A DNA stretch of 64,000 nt from the NCBI RefSeq assembly GCF_000331305.1, contig NZ_KB217478.1, forward strand, positions 1,719,679 through 1,783,678. The letters are read 5' to 3'. Position numbers and translations under genes: made by a program. This DNA is from Calothrix sp. PCC 7103 (GTDB taxonomy: Bacteria > Cyanobacteriota > Cyanobacteriia > Cyanobacteriales > Nostocaceae). This document shows, piece by piece, positions 37,940 to 47,556 of the stretch (the first letter of the stretch is position 1; each line of letters opens with the position of its first letter). The notes under the pieces were generated by a model that saw only the letters and a list, made by a program, of their open reading frames with translations, made no database searches and was not told the DNA's origin.

Positions 37940-38377
37940 TTAGCAATTCGTATTCCGAAGATATTCAACCTCTGCCTGCAATTGTTGAAAATACTTCGTT
38001 TGAGTAATTTCTGCTACCTGATGTACAAGTTTATTTAAATCAATCTCAAACTGCATTTCCTCGACTTGAAGCTTTTTAACCTCTTCCTGCGTTCTCAATA
38101 GATTTTCTAATTCTGCCTTTTCCTGCTTTAAAACGATTAACTTCTGTTTTAAGGCGCCGATTTCTGCCCTTAAACTCTCCTCCCTATACTGCGACCGAGA
38201 CCTAGGCTTATTTTTCACCCCATCCTTCTTAAACTGATTTCGGGTTAGTGAATAAGCAGAAGGCATAGAAACATTATTCGTTGTATTCCTCAAAGCAGTT
38301 AAATTAATAATTTTGGCGCCTGTCTTAAGTTTAGAGGGCACTGCTTCGATACCGATATCAAGAGGATATTGGGGCAT
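37940..38377 (-). CDS. Small coiled-coil protein upstream of ParA
   Basis: 145 residues from ATG at 38377, supported by GGAG seven bases upstream; upstream in-frame ATGs to 38401 lack this. The first 75 residues are basic and polar (KLKTGAKIINLTALRN, NKPRSRSQYREES). The rest is a coiled coil (RAEIGALKQKLIVLKQEKAE, TQEEVKKLQVEEMQFEIDL). No family recognised. It precedes the ParA/MinD gene by 32 bp on the same strand and may be its regulator or cargo adaptor. A basic N-terminus plus coiled coil could bind DNA or membrane. Confidence 0.7.
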   Translation of the reverse strand: MPQYPLDIGIEAVPSKLKTGAKIINLTALRNTTNNVSMPSAYSLTRNQFKKDGVKNKPRSRSQYREESLRAEIGALKQKLIVLKQEKAELENLLRTQEEVKKLQVEEMQFEIDLNKLVHQVAEITQTKYFQQLQAEVEYLRNTNC

Positions 38378-38611
38378 AATTGACTCCATTGTCATCAACA
38401 CTTACGTTAGGAGCCTACTAACCGCAGGAGATTTTCTCCTAACCACTTCATCATTACTAGAATCGCTCAAGCGCATGACACAATGAAAGATCAGTTTTGC
38501 CACGTGCGAGAACTTGTAAAACTGGTCTTGACAAAAATAATATTTTGTGTTATTTGAAATTATTGCAGAACTGAGAACTATAAGTTACGCTATCGCATAA
38601 CCCAACATTAT

Positions 38612-39508
38612 TCATTCTCCAAATCGCCAACGAAGAGAACAAGCATTCCGGCTTTCCAACACTTGCTCAATATCAAACTCGACCAAGCGCAGCGCATGAG
38701 GAATCTCCGAAACTCTCATAGCATTCCAAATTACACTTGCTTTCCCTGCAAATTGCAGTGTATGCCCATTCTCAAAGTTAATAAATAGTAGCCCAGCATG
38801 AGAGTTAACAAACAGGTTGCCAAAGGTTTGAAACATATTATTACCCTGATAATCTGGAAACACAAGCTTTCTACTGTTTAAGACTTGTACAAACCCAGGA
38901 GAACCACCTCGGTGAGAAACATCGGCGCCAATTTCTGGATGACAACTAGCAATGAAAAATGTATCAGCTTGAGTAATCCAGTTTTGATCCGTGTGACTCA
39001 GCGCATCTCTAATTAATATTTCTGGTTGTCTAAATGATTCTGCTATTTCTGTTTCTACATAACGTACTTGAATATATTTAGGACAGTTAAAAAAAGCCTG
39101 TTCAATTTCTACGTTAATTTTTCCATCTGATTGTAAACTAGCTTTACCGTTTAGACGTAGGCGCCTACGGTTTGCGAAATCAATTATTATTAGTCCAATT
39201 GTATTATTATTCGTCAGGTTGTGGTATAGGTTTCCGACCTCTCCCGTACCAGAGTTAGAGTTCAAGGATGCATCAATTTGTATTATTTGCTCGCCTAATA
39301 CTGTAACAAAACCTGGCTCTCCCGTTAATAACGAAGCCCAAACCCTTCCATTTATATCTACTGTACTTATAACCGCTAATTGTTGATTTTTGAGAAACTC
39401 TTGGGCTGCGGGCTTGATGATATTGCCAATCAGATGACACAAGCGTTGTGCCTCGTCGCGCACTCCCGCTTGGTTTTGGATGGCAATTTCCCCAGAATGA
39501 AAAGTCAT
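38612..39508 (-). CDS. Pyridoxamine 5'-phosphate oxidase-like FMN-binding split barrel protein
   Basis: 298 residues. It contains QQLAVISTVDINGRVWASLLTGEPGF, shown in part, ending LLTGEPGFVTVLGE, and later NTIGLIIIDFANRRRLRLNGKA, the paired strands of a split barrel. The second half repeats the pattern: FFIASCHPEIGADVSHRGGSPGF, of which SHRGGSPGF is the marker, with VFPDYQGNNMFQTFGNL and GLLFINFENGHTLQFAGKA. Such two-lobe proteins are often found beside ferredoxin or globin modules in oxidoreductase roles; here it stands alone. Upstream is the divergent NB-ARC/WD40 gene (224 bp). Substrate unknown. Confidence 0.85.
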   Translation of the reverse strand: MTFHSGEIAIQNQAGVRDEAQRLCHLIGNIIKPAAQEFLKNQQLAVISTVDINGRVWASLLTGEPGFVTVLGEQIIQIDASLNSNSGTGEVGNLYHNLTNNNTIGLIIIDFANRRRLRLNGKASLQSDGKINVEIEQAFFNCPKYIQVRYVETEIAESFRQPEILIRDALSHTDQNWITQADTFFIASCHPEIGADVSHRGGSPGFVQVLNSRKLVFPDYQGNNMFQTFGNLFVNSHAGLLFINFENGHTLQFAGKASVIWNAMRVSEIPHALRLVEFDIEQVLESRNACSLRWRFGE

Positions 39509-39732
39509 CTTTTTACTTACTTCTCTCTTTTTCTTTCTTTGCGTCCTTTGCGCTCTTTGCGGTTCGTTTATTCACTTATCTATATATTTTATAACTTAGC
39601 TCAAACAAACCAAGATCACTTTGATATTCGCAAGGCTAAATAAAACTGATCTTGGCAATACTATACATGTGTGGTATTGCGCGCGACATACAAAATTTGA
39701 TATTAATTAAGTAAAAAGCATCTATAAGAATC

Positions 39733-42700
39733 ATGGCGACTCTCAAGGCTTCTCAAGAAGGACTGGTAAAAATTAAACAAGCGAGAAGCCAAAAAGGTTG
39801 GTCTGTCGATGATTTTAGATGGATGGAAGCAGCGAGCTTAGTTTTAGGAACAAACTGGAAAGACCTAGGAGTGCTTGCTGTAGGTATTTCTGAAGGGACT
39901 TGGAAAAGGTTTTTAGCAGGGAAACACCCTATTAATGCTGAAGCGTTTAAAGCTTATTGCCAAGCTCTTGGGTTGAGTTGGGAAGAGGTTGTCGAAAAGA
40001 AAGCAGTTGCTCCCATCTCCGTACCTTGTATCTACACAGACTGGGGTGAGGCGCCAGATGTGTCTATTTTTTACGGGCGCCAAAAAGAAATGCACACAGT
40101 TGAGCAATGGGTTACACAAGAAAACTGCCGCTTAATAACTTTATTAGGAATGGGTGGCATTGGTAAAACATCATTGTCTGTCAAGCTAGCGCAACAAATT
40201 GTAGAGACGCGACATGTTACGTCTCCAGGGTTTGTAATTTGGCGAAGTCTTCGTAACGCACCACCAGTGGAAGATATTTTAGCTGAGTTAATTCAATTTT
40301 TATCCAGACAGCAAGAAACAAAAATACCAAGTAGTACAAATAATAAAATATTGCTATTGCTAAAATACCTACGTTCCGCGCGCTGTTTAGTAATTCTGGA
40401 TAATGCTGAGTCTATTTTAAAAGCAGGTAATCGCACTGGTCGTTATCGAGAAGGGTATGAAGGATACGCGGAGCTTTTGCGATGTGTGGCAGAAACTTCG
40501 CATCAAAGCTGTTTGATTTTAACTTCGCGGGAAAAACCCCAAGGACTAGCTAAGTTTGAAGGAGAAAGTTTACCTGTACGTTCTCTACAACTTATGGGTT
40601 TACCAAAAGCAGAAGGGCAAGAATTATTTCACGTCAAAGGTCAATTTACAGCTTCAGAAGCTCAATGGCAAGCTTTGATTTCGCGTTATGGTGGAAATCC
40701 TCTAGCTTTAAAGATTGTTGCGTCTTCTATCCGCGATTTTTTTGATGGCAGTATTTCCCAATTTCTGGAAATGTCTCAGCAAAGCACTTTGATTTTTGAT
40801 GATATCCGTGATTTATTAGACCAACAGTTCCACCGTCTCACAAACCTGGAACATGAAATTATGTTTTGGATTGCCATCAATCGCGAACCTGTTTCTTTAC
40901 CAGAGTTGCAAACCGATTTTGTTACCCATATCCCTCCTCGTGAGTTACTAGAGTCACTCTCATCTTTGCAAAAACGTTCTTTTATTGAAAAAACATCTGG
41001 TGGTTTTACTCAGCAACCAGTAGTAATGGAATATGTGATTAACCAAATCATTGAAAAAATATCCGAGGAAATAGTTAGTCAGGAAATTTCTCTATTTGTG
41101 ACTCATGCTTTAATAAAAGCGCAAGCTAAAGACTATGTGCGAGAAACCCAAATCAATCTGGTTTTACAACCTATTATCAATGAACTAACTACTCAACTTG
41201 GAGGTTTAAAAAATATTTCTGATTATCTCCAGCAAATTCTTTCAAATTTATGTGGAAAAGCACCTAAACAAACGGGGTACGCAGCTGGGAATACTCTAAA
41301 TTTGTTGCATAAAGCACAAATTGATATTAGTGGCTTTGATTTTTCAGGTTTGACACTGTGGCAAGCATATCTACAAGGGGTAAGTTTACATGATGTTAAT
41401 TTTTCTAATTCAGATTTATCTCGCTGTGTTTTTACGGTAACTTTAGGTAATATTTTATCTGCTGCTTTTAGTCCAGATGGAGAGCTTCTAGCAACTTGTG
41501 ATACTGATTGCAATGTGCGTATTTGGGAAGTAAAAACAGGTAAACTATTACTAATTTGTCAAGGTCATTCCAACTGGGTACGCTTTGTTACTTTTAGTCC
41601 AGATGGAAAAACTTTAGCAAGTTGCGGCGCCGACCATACTATTAAATTATGGAATATCAGTGATGGTGTTTGTATAAAAACGCTAATTGGGCATAGACAC
41701 GAAACATTTTCTGTTGCTTTTAGCCCAGATGGTAATATTTTAGCTAGTACCAGTGGGGATTGCACGGTAAAACTTTGGGATATTCAATCTGGGAATTGCA
41801 TCAAAACCCTTGTTGGACATACAGACTGGGTGCGTTGTGTCGCTTTTAGTCCAGAGGGAATTTTGGCTAGTAGCGGCGCCGACCATACTATTAAATTATG
41901 GAATATAAATGGAGAATGTCTGGCAACCTTGACTGAACATCAAAGTTGGGTGCGTTCTATTGCCTTTAGTCCTTCGGGGCAAACATTAGCAAGTGCAAGT
42001 GGTGATTGCACAATTAAAATTTGGAATTATTATACAGGTGAATGCATCAAAACCTATACGGCTCACACAAATAGTGTTTATTCAGTTGCATTTAGTCCCC
42101 AAGGTGAGATACTTGTTAGTGGAAGTGGCGACCGTACTGTAAAACTTTGGGATTGCAAAACTCACACTTGTATTAAAACATTACATAAACAAACCAATGA
42201 AGTCTGTTGTGTTGCCGTCAGTCCGGATAATCAAACTATTGCTTGCGTCAGTTTAGACCAAACTATGCGATTGTGGGATTACCATAGTGGGCAATGTTTA
42301 AGAACTTGGCAAGGAAATACTGATTGGGCACTTCCTGTTACATTTAGTCCTTCTGGAGAAATTTTAGCAAGTGGCAGTAACGATAAAACTATAAAATTAT
42401 GGGATTGGCAGGCAGGAAATAGTCTTTTTAGTTTACAAGGGCACACAGACTTTATATATGGGCTTGCATTTAGTCCTTCTGGGGAAATTTTAGCCAGTGC
42501 TAGTACAGATTCTACAGTTAGGTTATGGAATGTAAATACAGGAAAATGCTTCCAAATCTTACAAGGACATACAGATTGGGCATATACTGTAGCTTTTCAT
42601 CCCGAAGGTGAAATTATCGCCAGTGGTAGCGCAGATTGTACTATTAAAATATGGGATTGGCACACAGGGCAATGTTTAAGAACTTTAACTGGTCATACAG

Positions 42701-43299
42701 ATAAAATTCTTGGATTAGCTTTTAGTCCAGATGGGGAAATATTAGTTAGTGCTAGTGCTGACCAAACTGTTAGATGTTGGGATTTGGAAACGGGTAATTG
42801 TATTCAAATTTTGCGCGCGCATGAAGACAGAATTTATGCGGCAGTATTTAGCCCGGATAGTAAGATTTTAGCAACTTGCAGTACTGACCAAACAATTAAG
42901 CTATGGGATTTCAGTACGGGTGAACTTCTCAAGACTTTAACAGGACATAATAATTGGGTTTTTTCGATTGCTTTTAGTCGAGATGGAGCAAGACTTGCTA
43001 GTGCTTCCCATGACCAAACTGTGAGAATATGGGATGTGGAAACAGGAACGTGTATTCATGTTTGCGTTGGGCATACTCATTTAGTTTCTTCCGTTGCCTT
43101 TAGTCCTATTCCCTCGGTTAAGTGGGTGATAGCTAGTGGTTCTCAAGACCAAACGGTAAGAACTTGGGATGTAACGACGGGTGAATGTATAGGCATTTTT
43201 ATTGCAAAAAGGCTTTATGAAGGAATGAGAGTAACTGGGGTAAAGGGATTAACGGATGCGACAATTTCAACATTACAAGCTTTAGGCGCCGTTGTGTAA
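39733..43299 (+). CDS. NB-ARC STAND ATPase with 14 WD40 repeats
   Basis: 1188 residues, paralogous to the gene at 30973-34614. The N-terminal 90 residues (RSQKGWSVDDFRWMEAA, GISEGTWKRFLAGKHPI) form an HTH-like effector-associated domain. NB-ARC: IFYGRQKEMHTVEQW, Walker [21 protein letters not shown], Walker [29 protein letters not shown]40 repeats 1-14 start near residue 575. A 10-residue insert VETRHVTSPG just after the Walker A helix, absent in the paralogue, is encoded by 40201-40226, a GTAGAGACG...CGTCTCC repeat. Plain GTPase/ATPase signalling by oligomerisation is expected. The C-terminus RLYEGMRVTGVKGLT is shared with the paralogue. Confidence 0.9.
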   Translation: MATLKASQEGLVKIKQARSQKGWSVDDFRWMEAASLVLGTNWKDLGVLAVGISEGTWKRFLAGKHPINAEAFKAYCQALGLSWEEVVEKKAVAPISVPCIYTDWGEAPDVSIFYGRQKEMHTVEQWVTQENCRLITLLGMGGIGKTSLSVKLAQQIVETRHVTSPGFVIWRSLRNAPPVEDILAELIQFLSRQQETKIPSSTNNKILLLLKYLRSARCLVILDNAESILKAGNRTGRYREGYEGYAELLRCVAETSHQSCLILTSREKPQGLAKFEGESLPVRSLQLMGLPKAEGQELFHVKGQFTASEAQWQALISRYGGNPLALKIVASSIRDFFDGSISQFLEMSQQSTLIFDDIRDLLDQQFHRLTNLEHEIMFWIAINREPVSLPELQTDFVTHIPPRELLESLSSLQKRSFIEKTSGGFTQQPVVMEYVINQIIEKISEEIVSQEISLFVTHALIKAQAKDYVRETQINLVLQPIINELTTQLGGLKNISDYLQQILSNLCGKAPKQTGYAAGNTLNLLHKAQIDISGFDFSGLTLWQAYLQGVSLHDVNFSNSDLSRCVFTVTLGNILSAAFSPDGELLATCDTDCNVRIWEVKTGKLLLICQGHSNWVRFVTFSPDGKTLASCGADHTIKLWNISDGVCIKTLIGHRHETFSVAFSPDGNILASTSGDCTVKLWDIQSGNCIKTLVGHTDWVRCVAFSPEGILASSGADHTIKLWNINGECLATLTEHQSWVRSIAFSPSGQTLASASGDCTIKIWNYYTGECIKTYTAHTNSVYSVAFSPQGEILVSGSGDRTVKLWDCKTHTCIKTLHKQTNEVCCVAVSPDNQTIACVSLDQTMRLWDYHSGQCLRTWQGNTDWALPVTFSPSGEILASGSNDKTIKLWDWQAGNSLFSLQGHTDFIYGLAFSPSGEILASASTDSTVRLWNVNTGKCFQILQGHTDWAYTVAFHPEGEIIASGSADCTIKIWDWHTGQCLRTLTGHTDKILGLAFSPDGEILVSASADQTVRCWDLETGNCIQILRAHEDRIYAAVFSPDSKILATCSTDQTIKLWDFSTGELLKTLTGHNNWVFSIAFSRDGARLASASHDQTVRIWDVETGTCIHVCVGHTHLVSSVAFSPIPSVKWVIASGSQDQTVRTWDVTTGECIGIFIAKRLYEGMRVTGVKGLTDATISTLQALGAVV

Positions 43300-43303
43300 A
43301 AAT

Positions 43304-43519
43304 TCAGGATGCTTTTGATTTTGAAGATAAACGCCATACTTTTTCCAGCTTTGCAACACGTCGGCGAAACATATAAGCTTGATATTTACGGGCGCTAGTA
43401 ATTATTAGTAAGATAAGTAGGGGTAAGGAAATGATAAAATATCCAATAAAGGGGTTGATATCTAGATCATTTTGCTTACTAAGATTAGCTGGACGCAGTA
43501 TGGCTGTTTGTAATTACAT
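43304..43519 (-). pseudogene. Small single-span membrane protein, nonsense at codon 2
   Basis: The frame ATG TAA TTA CAA ACA starts at 43519 and stops at codon 2, but then stays open to TGA at 43304. It encodes LQTAILRPANLSKQND, a hydrophobic segment (FIGYFIISLPLLILLIITS) and a basic helix (RKYQAYMFRRRVAKLEKVW). No other ATG/GTG/TTG allows the whole frame. One base change at codon 2 would restore a 71-residue protein. It lies 23 bp beyond the DUF4278 gene on the same strand. An unusual start codon is an alternative to inactivation. Confidence 0.45.
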
Positions 43520-43542
43520 GATTGTTCTCAATTAAAAAAGTA

Positions 43543-43728
43543 CTAATGGCAACTATGAATATAAGTGGCGCCACGATATTTAAGTTCCAATTGGGATACA
43601 GTAGGAAATACTGTTGGTTTTGAAATTTGGTAACTCACACCTCGATATTTCCCATTGATTTGACTGTTTTGGGTTGCAAATTCTTTAATATTTCCTTTGT
43701 AATGGCAACCGCGAGAAGATAGTTGCAT
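43543..43728 (-). CDS. DUF4278 family small protein
   Basis: 61 residues. It begins MQLSSRGCHYKGN and contains KYRGVSYQI and LKYRGATYI, the repeated (K/L)YRGxxY signature of DUF4278 proteins, which are short cyanobacterial proteins of unknown role. The first copy has SRG in place of YRG. Length and position are typical; the start ATG follows a short AT-rich leader. A small membrane-protein frame lies just downstream. Confidence 0.75.
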   Translation of the reverse strand: MQLSSRGCHYKGNIKEFATQNSQINGKYRGVSYQISKPTVFPTVSQLELKYRGATYIHSCH

Positions 43729-43896
43729 AATTTCCTCTTGCTGTTTCAGTCGAGTTGATAATTTTTAGAATATTACTTATACTTTTTCAAGTCGATGTAT
43801 AAAAGTTATGGATTTAATATAGATTTTTTGACTTAATACTTAACTTTTATCTACCTATAAATTTATTGATATACTTATGATATTTAGAAAAATAAA

Positions 43897-43946
43897 AATT
43901 GATAATGAATAATTATTAAAAGTTTAATAATTATTCATTATCAATT
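43897..43946. repeat. 50-bp perfect AT-rich palindrome
   Basis: A 24-nt arm starting AATTGATAATG (43897-43920) and its perfect reverse complement (43923-43946) are separated by AG only. It lies in the 331-bp gap between two small genes that both run on the minus strand. The flanks hold a short GGTGG.CACTGCCCACC repeat (near 43975). It may serve as a terminator or be a mobile hairpin. Confidence 0.85.
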
Positions 43947-44059
43947 ATTAGTACAGGATTCCTATTTGATTTAGGGTGGCACTGCCCACCTTACAAAGAC
44001 AATTATCAAATCGAATTCCTATATTCTTGAGCGATGTGGTGCAAAAAGCATGAAGCTAA

Positions 44060-44254
44060 CTAATTACGAACATTATTAACTGGAGACGTAACAGATATCT
44101 CATCAACAGATGATGCAGGGTTTGAAGGATTGACGTTATTGACTAAACGTCGTGGCGCACAAGCTTGTGCTAAATACAAAATACTGATTGGTAAAGCAAC
44201 TGTGAAAATTCTATTCCAGTACATATTTTTCATAGAAGTGATTACACTCTTCAT
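44060..44254 (-). CDS. Small exported protein, possible lipoprotein
   Basis: 64 residues. A strong AAGGAG site eight bases upstream supports ATG 44254, though MKN at 44233 is also possible. It has a positively charged start, a hydrophobic segment (IFTVALPISILYLAQACAP) and a Cys where a lipobox-like or signal peptidase site could lie (AQA/C). The mature part is Asn/Ser/Pro-rich (NNVNPSNPASSVDEISVTS). No family recognised. It lies downstream of the flavin monooxygenase on the same strand. Confidence 0.55.
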   Translation of the reverse strand: MKSVITSMKNMYWNRIFTVALPISILYLAQACAPRRLVNNVNPSNPASSVDEISVTSPVNNVRN

Positions 44255-44388
44255 AAATTCAACTCCTTGGTTTCAGGTGTGATAATATCTTTATAGAATT
44301 GAATAAGGGAAAAGTCGATACAGAAAAGTTAAGGAAATTAGGGCAGAAACTAACTTAACTTTTACTACATCATTAGTGAAATATTAAA

Positions 44389-45636
44389 TTATTGATGTAA
44401 TGAAAACTTTCTTTTCTGCAATTGAAAAGCAATTCTTTTACCTGTACACCAACCGTAGTATCCATAAGTTGTGGCTTTACCGACATTTTTCTCAAAGCCG
44501 ACAAAGTAAAGTGTAGGGTCAACAATAGATTGGCACTTACCATCTGTTTTTGGTAGTAAACTATCGTTCACGTTAAGATATAGCTCAGATTGTCTTAATA
44601 TTTTATTAATGCCAGGGCGAAAACCTGTAGCCAAAATAATTGCATCATAATCTTGTGATTTTGCATCGACAAAAATTACACCTGTTTTGGTGAGTTGTTG
44701 AATACTACTAGAGATGACTTGGATATTTCCTTTTTTAATTTGTTTGACAGTACCTCTATCTACCCATGCCACACGACCATAATTAACCTCCATATCTATT
44801 GCTCCTTTATCTTCTGGATAAATAGAATATGCGCTTAAATCTAAAGCGAAACGTCGAACAAATTTGTCAGTTTCCTTGACTCTTTCTTTTAACTCTTCTG
44901 GAGAAAAATCAATAGCTCTCTCCATAGCTTCGATGGTACTATCTGTTGTATACTTATTAAACAATTGTTTAAAATATGACCTAGCTCGCCATAGCCAGCA
45001 GTCTAGCGCTCTCAGTCTGGGGTAGAGAGGGAATACCCAACGTTTACCACGAATCAGCATATTTACAGTAGCGGCGCCATGTTCATATAAATCTAGTGCT
45101 ATCTCTGCTGCTGAATTTCCCGAACCAATGACTAAAACTTTCTGATTTTGATAAGAAACACCGTTTTTATAAGCACTGGAATGAATTATTTTACAAGAAA
45201 AATTTTGTTGCCCCAAAAAGCATGGTATTATAGGTTCATTAGTTAATCCAGTACAGATAATCAGAATTTTACATTTCAGGGTATCTTTATTTGTCTGTAC
45301 ATGCCACTGGCTATTGATTTTATTAATATTTTGCACTTCTTCTGTAAAACGAATATGTGAATAAACTTGAAAATGATGTGCATATTCTGTTAAATACTCC
45401 ACCATTTCATTTTTAGTTTTAAACATAGAATATTTTCGCTCACCCTCAAAAAAAGGCAGAGTGAAATAAGGATTTTGAGTAACCAATCTGTCATAGGCAG
45501 TTTTCCAAATAGTTGCAACAGTCTCACCCTTCTCTATAATGGCAAAATTATCAATACCAAATTTTTTTAAACTTGCAGCTACAGTAATACCGCAAAAACC
45601 AGCACCAATTATGATAACGTCTTTTTCAGTGTGCAT
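44389..45636 (-). CDS. Flavin-containing monooxygenase-like oxidoreductase
   Basis: 415 residues. FAD-binding Rossmann motif at the N-terminus: VIIIGAGFCGITVAASL. A second nucleotide-binding motif for NAD(P)H: KVLVIGSGNSAAEIALDL near 170. The late ATGFRPG motif (IILATGFRPGINKIL) also fits. This combination marks FMO/Baeyer-Villiger type monooxygenases and YUCCA-like enzymes, which oxygenate N, S or C centres in secondary metabolism. The FMO signature FxGxxxHxxxY is only partly visible around IIHSSAYKNG. The divergent neighbour encodes a cyclic-peptide-type exporter, which may point to a shared natural-product role, but this is inference. Confidence 0.85.
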   Translation of the reverse strand: MHTEKDVIIIGAGFCGITVAASLKKFGIDNFAIIEKGETVATIWKTAYDRLVTQNPYFTLPFFEGERKYSMFKTKNEMVEYLTEYAHHFQVYSHIRFTEEVQNINKINSQWHVQTNKDTLKCKILIICTGLTNEPIIPCFLGQQNFSCKIIHSSAYKNGVSYQNQKVLVIGSGNSAAEIALDLYEHGAATVNMLIRGKRWVFPLYPRLRALDCWLWRARSYFKQLFNKYTTDSTIEAMERAIDFSPEELKERVKETDKFVRRFALDLSAYSIYPEDKGAIDMEVNYGRVAWVDRGTVKQIKKGNIQVISSSIQQLTKTGVIFVDAKSQDYDAIILATGFRPGINKILRQSELYLNVNDSLLPKTDGKCQSIVDPTLYFVGFEKNVGKATTYGYYGWCTGKRIAFQLQKRKFSLHQ

Positions 45637-45749
45637 AAAATTTGTTCTAATTACAAATATTAAATATTTATTTTAAAATTTGGGATTTAAACCTTCAATA
45701 CAGATTAGTTAAGGAATTTGTAGGGTGGGCGCTTGCAATAAAGGACGCG

Positions 45750-45850
45750 CGGTTATATTTTTTCACTACAGAGGCGCAGAGTACACAGAGGGAAGAGGAA
45801 ATTTAGAAACCTCTTTGTGCCCTCTGTGTCTCTGTGGTAAAATCCTTAAC
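45750..45850. repeat. Dispersed intergenic repeat between FMO and ABC genes
   Basis: The stretch holds ACTACAGAGGCGCAGAG and, inverted, CTCTGTGTCTCTGTGGT, arms of a dispersed repeat also seen near 8440 and 27121. It ends in CTTAACTTTTCTGTAT, which shares about 18 bases (reverse complement) with the copies at 44314 and 60319. It occupies the divergent promoter region. Confidence 0.5.
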
Positions 45851-45924
45851 TTTTCTGTATGGACAAGGAAATTCTCAACCTCTATATATAAACAGCAAGA
45901 CCATCCATTGATAATGGAATTTAT

Positions 45925-47556
45925 ATGAACTTAATTAGTCTATTACTACGCTCTTCTTGGAAAATCCTTGCTCTTGCTACTTTCATCGGTTTGTTGAGTG
46001 GAATTAGTACGGCAGGACTACTTGTTGTAGTAAATGCTCAAATCAATCAATATTCATTTAATACTACACGAATTTTGGGTTTCCTAATACTTTGCTTTAT
46101 CAGATTTATTACTAATATAATTTCTAAATTTTTATTAATAAATCTAGCAGAGAAAGCAATCTTAGAACTACGCCTTATCTTGAGTGAGAGAATTTTAGCG
46201 GCGCCACTATCTCATTTAGAGAATATAGGGAAGCATCAGATACTAGCAACATTAACAGATGATATTTTATCAATATCTAATACAATTTACGCTATTCCAA
46301 CACTGTGTATTGATATTGCTATTGTGGTCAGTTGCCTTGTTTATTTGTTTTACTTATCTTCAGCAATATTTTTTTTAGTAATAATTTCTTTACTGTTAGG
46401 CATATTCAGCTACCAAAGTATAGCATACAAAGCCACATCATTTTTTACATTAGCTCGCCAGCACAATGATAAATTATTTAAACACTTTCGGAGTATAACA
46501 GAAGGAACAAAAGAACTGAAGCTTCATTATCAGCGACGCCAGACACTTCTCAAAAAGGAACTTAAAGAAACTGTACAACTATATCGGCGTACAAATGTAT
46601 GTGGAATTACTGTATTCGCAGTCGCAGCTGGTTGGGGAAATATCTTATTCTTTGTAGTTATTGGACTAGTAATTTTTGCTTTCCCTATTCTCCAAGCTAT
46701 TCCTAGCCATATTTTATCTGGATATGCGCTGACTATTCTCTACTTACTTTCACCTTTAGACTATATAATGAGTGCTATTCCGACTTTCAGCAAAGCAACA
46801 GTCGCTTTAAATAAGGTTGACTCTCTCAAACTATTATTATCCAATAACTTTTATGACAGTAATTTAATGGATGGGGTTGAAACAGATAATTTTTGCCAAC
46901 GTCTAGAACTTTTGGATGTTACTCATACTTATTATCAAGACCAAGAAGATACAGCTTTTACTCTTAGTCCAATTCATTTTACTATTTCCGGCGGCGAAAT
47001 TGTTTTTATTATTGGTGGTAATGGTAGTGGTAAGTCTACTCTCGTTAAACTAATAACTGGTTTATACATTTCTGACAGTGGAAAAATCTATCTCAATGGG
47101 AAGTTAGTAAATTCTGAAAATAGAGAGTGGTTTCGCCAGCATTTTTCAGTAGTATTCTCTGATTTTTATTTATTTGATAATTTCTTGAATTTAGGTAGAA
47201 CTATTAGTGATAAGCAAATTTATGAATACTTGGTTAAATTACAACTAGATAAAAAAGTTAAAATCACCAATGGTATGCTTTCTACCACCTCATTGTCTCA
47301 AGGACAGCGAAAGCGTCTAGCTTTGTTGACGGCTTATTTAGAAGACAGACCTATTTATGTATTTGATGAATGGGCTTCTGACCAAGACCCTATATTTAAG
47401 AAAATTTTCTACACACAACTATTACCTGAATTGAAAAATAAAGGTAAAGCTGTAATTGTCGTGACTCATGATGACCAATATTTTCATTTATCAGACAGGA
47501 TATTTAAGCTAGATTATGGCAAGCTGGAAAATGAACTGTATACAAAAGTTTTTTAA
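45925..47556 (+). CDS. Cyclic-peptide-type ABC exporter
   Basis: 543 residues, a membrane domain with six spans plus an ATPase. The ATPase shows Walker A IIGGNGSGKSTLVKLI, signature SLSQGQRKRLALL and Walker B RPIYVFDEWASDQDPIFKK, the last being typical of the SyrD/PvdE-like cyclic peptide exporters. Unlike usual ABC transporters the D-loop reads DQDP. Members export non-ribosomal peptides, siderophores or processed peptides. No peptide synthetase lies within the window. The neighbouring 1709-residue protein and the divergent flavin monooxygenase could be associated, but there is no proof. Confidence 0.9.
   Translation: MNLISLLLRSSWKILALATFIGLLSGISTAGLLVVVNAQINQYSFNTTRILGFLILCFIRFITNIISKFLLINLAEKAILELRLILSERILAAPLSHLENIGKHQILATLTDDILSISNTIYAIPTLCIDIAIVVSCLVYLFYLSSAIFFLVIISLLLGIFSYQSIAYKATSFFTLARQHNDKLFKHFRSITEGTKELKLHYQRRQTLLKKELKETVQLYRRTNVCGITVFAVAAGWGNILFFVVIGLVIFAFPILQAIPSHILSGYALTILYLLSPLDYIMSAIPTFSKATVALNKVDSLKLLLSNNFYDSNLMDGVETDNFCQRLELLDVTHTYYQDQEDTAFTLSPIHFTISGGEIVFIIGGNGSGKSTLVKLITGLYISDSGKIYLNGKLVNSENREWFRQHFSVVFSDFYLFDNFLNLGRTISDKQIYEYLVKLQLDKKVKITNGMLSTTSLSQGQRKRLALLTAYLEDRPIYVFDEWASDQDPIFKKIFYTQLLPELKNKGKAVIVVTHDDQYFHLSDRIFKLDYGKLENELYTKVF

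Noticed and set aside
45725-45928. 67-residue frame before the ABC exporter
   Set aside because: It is made of the dispersed CACAGAGG/CTCTGTG repeat and overlaps the exporter start.
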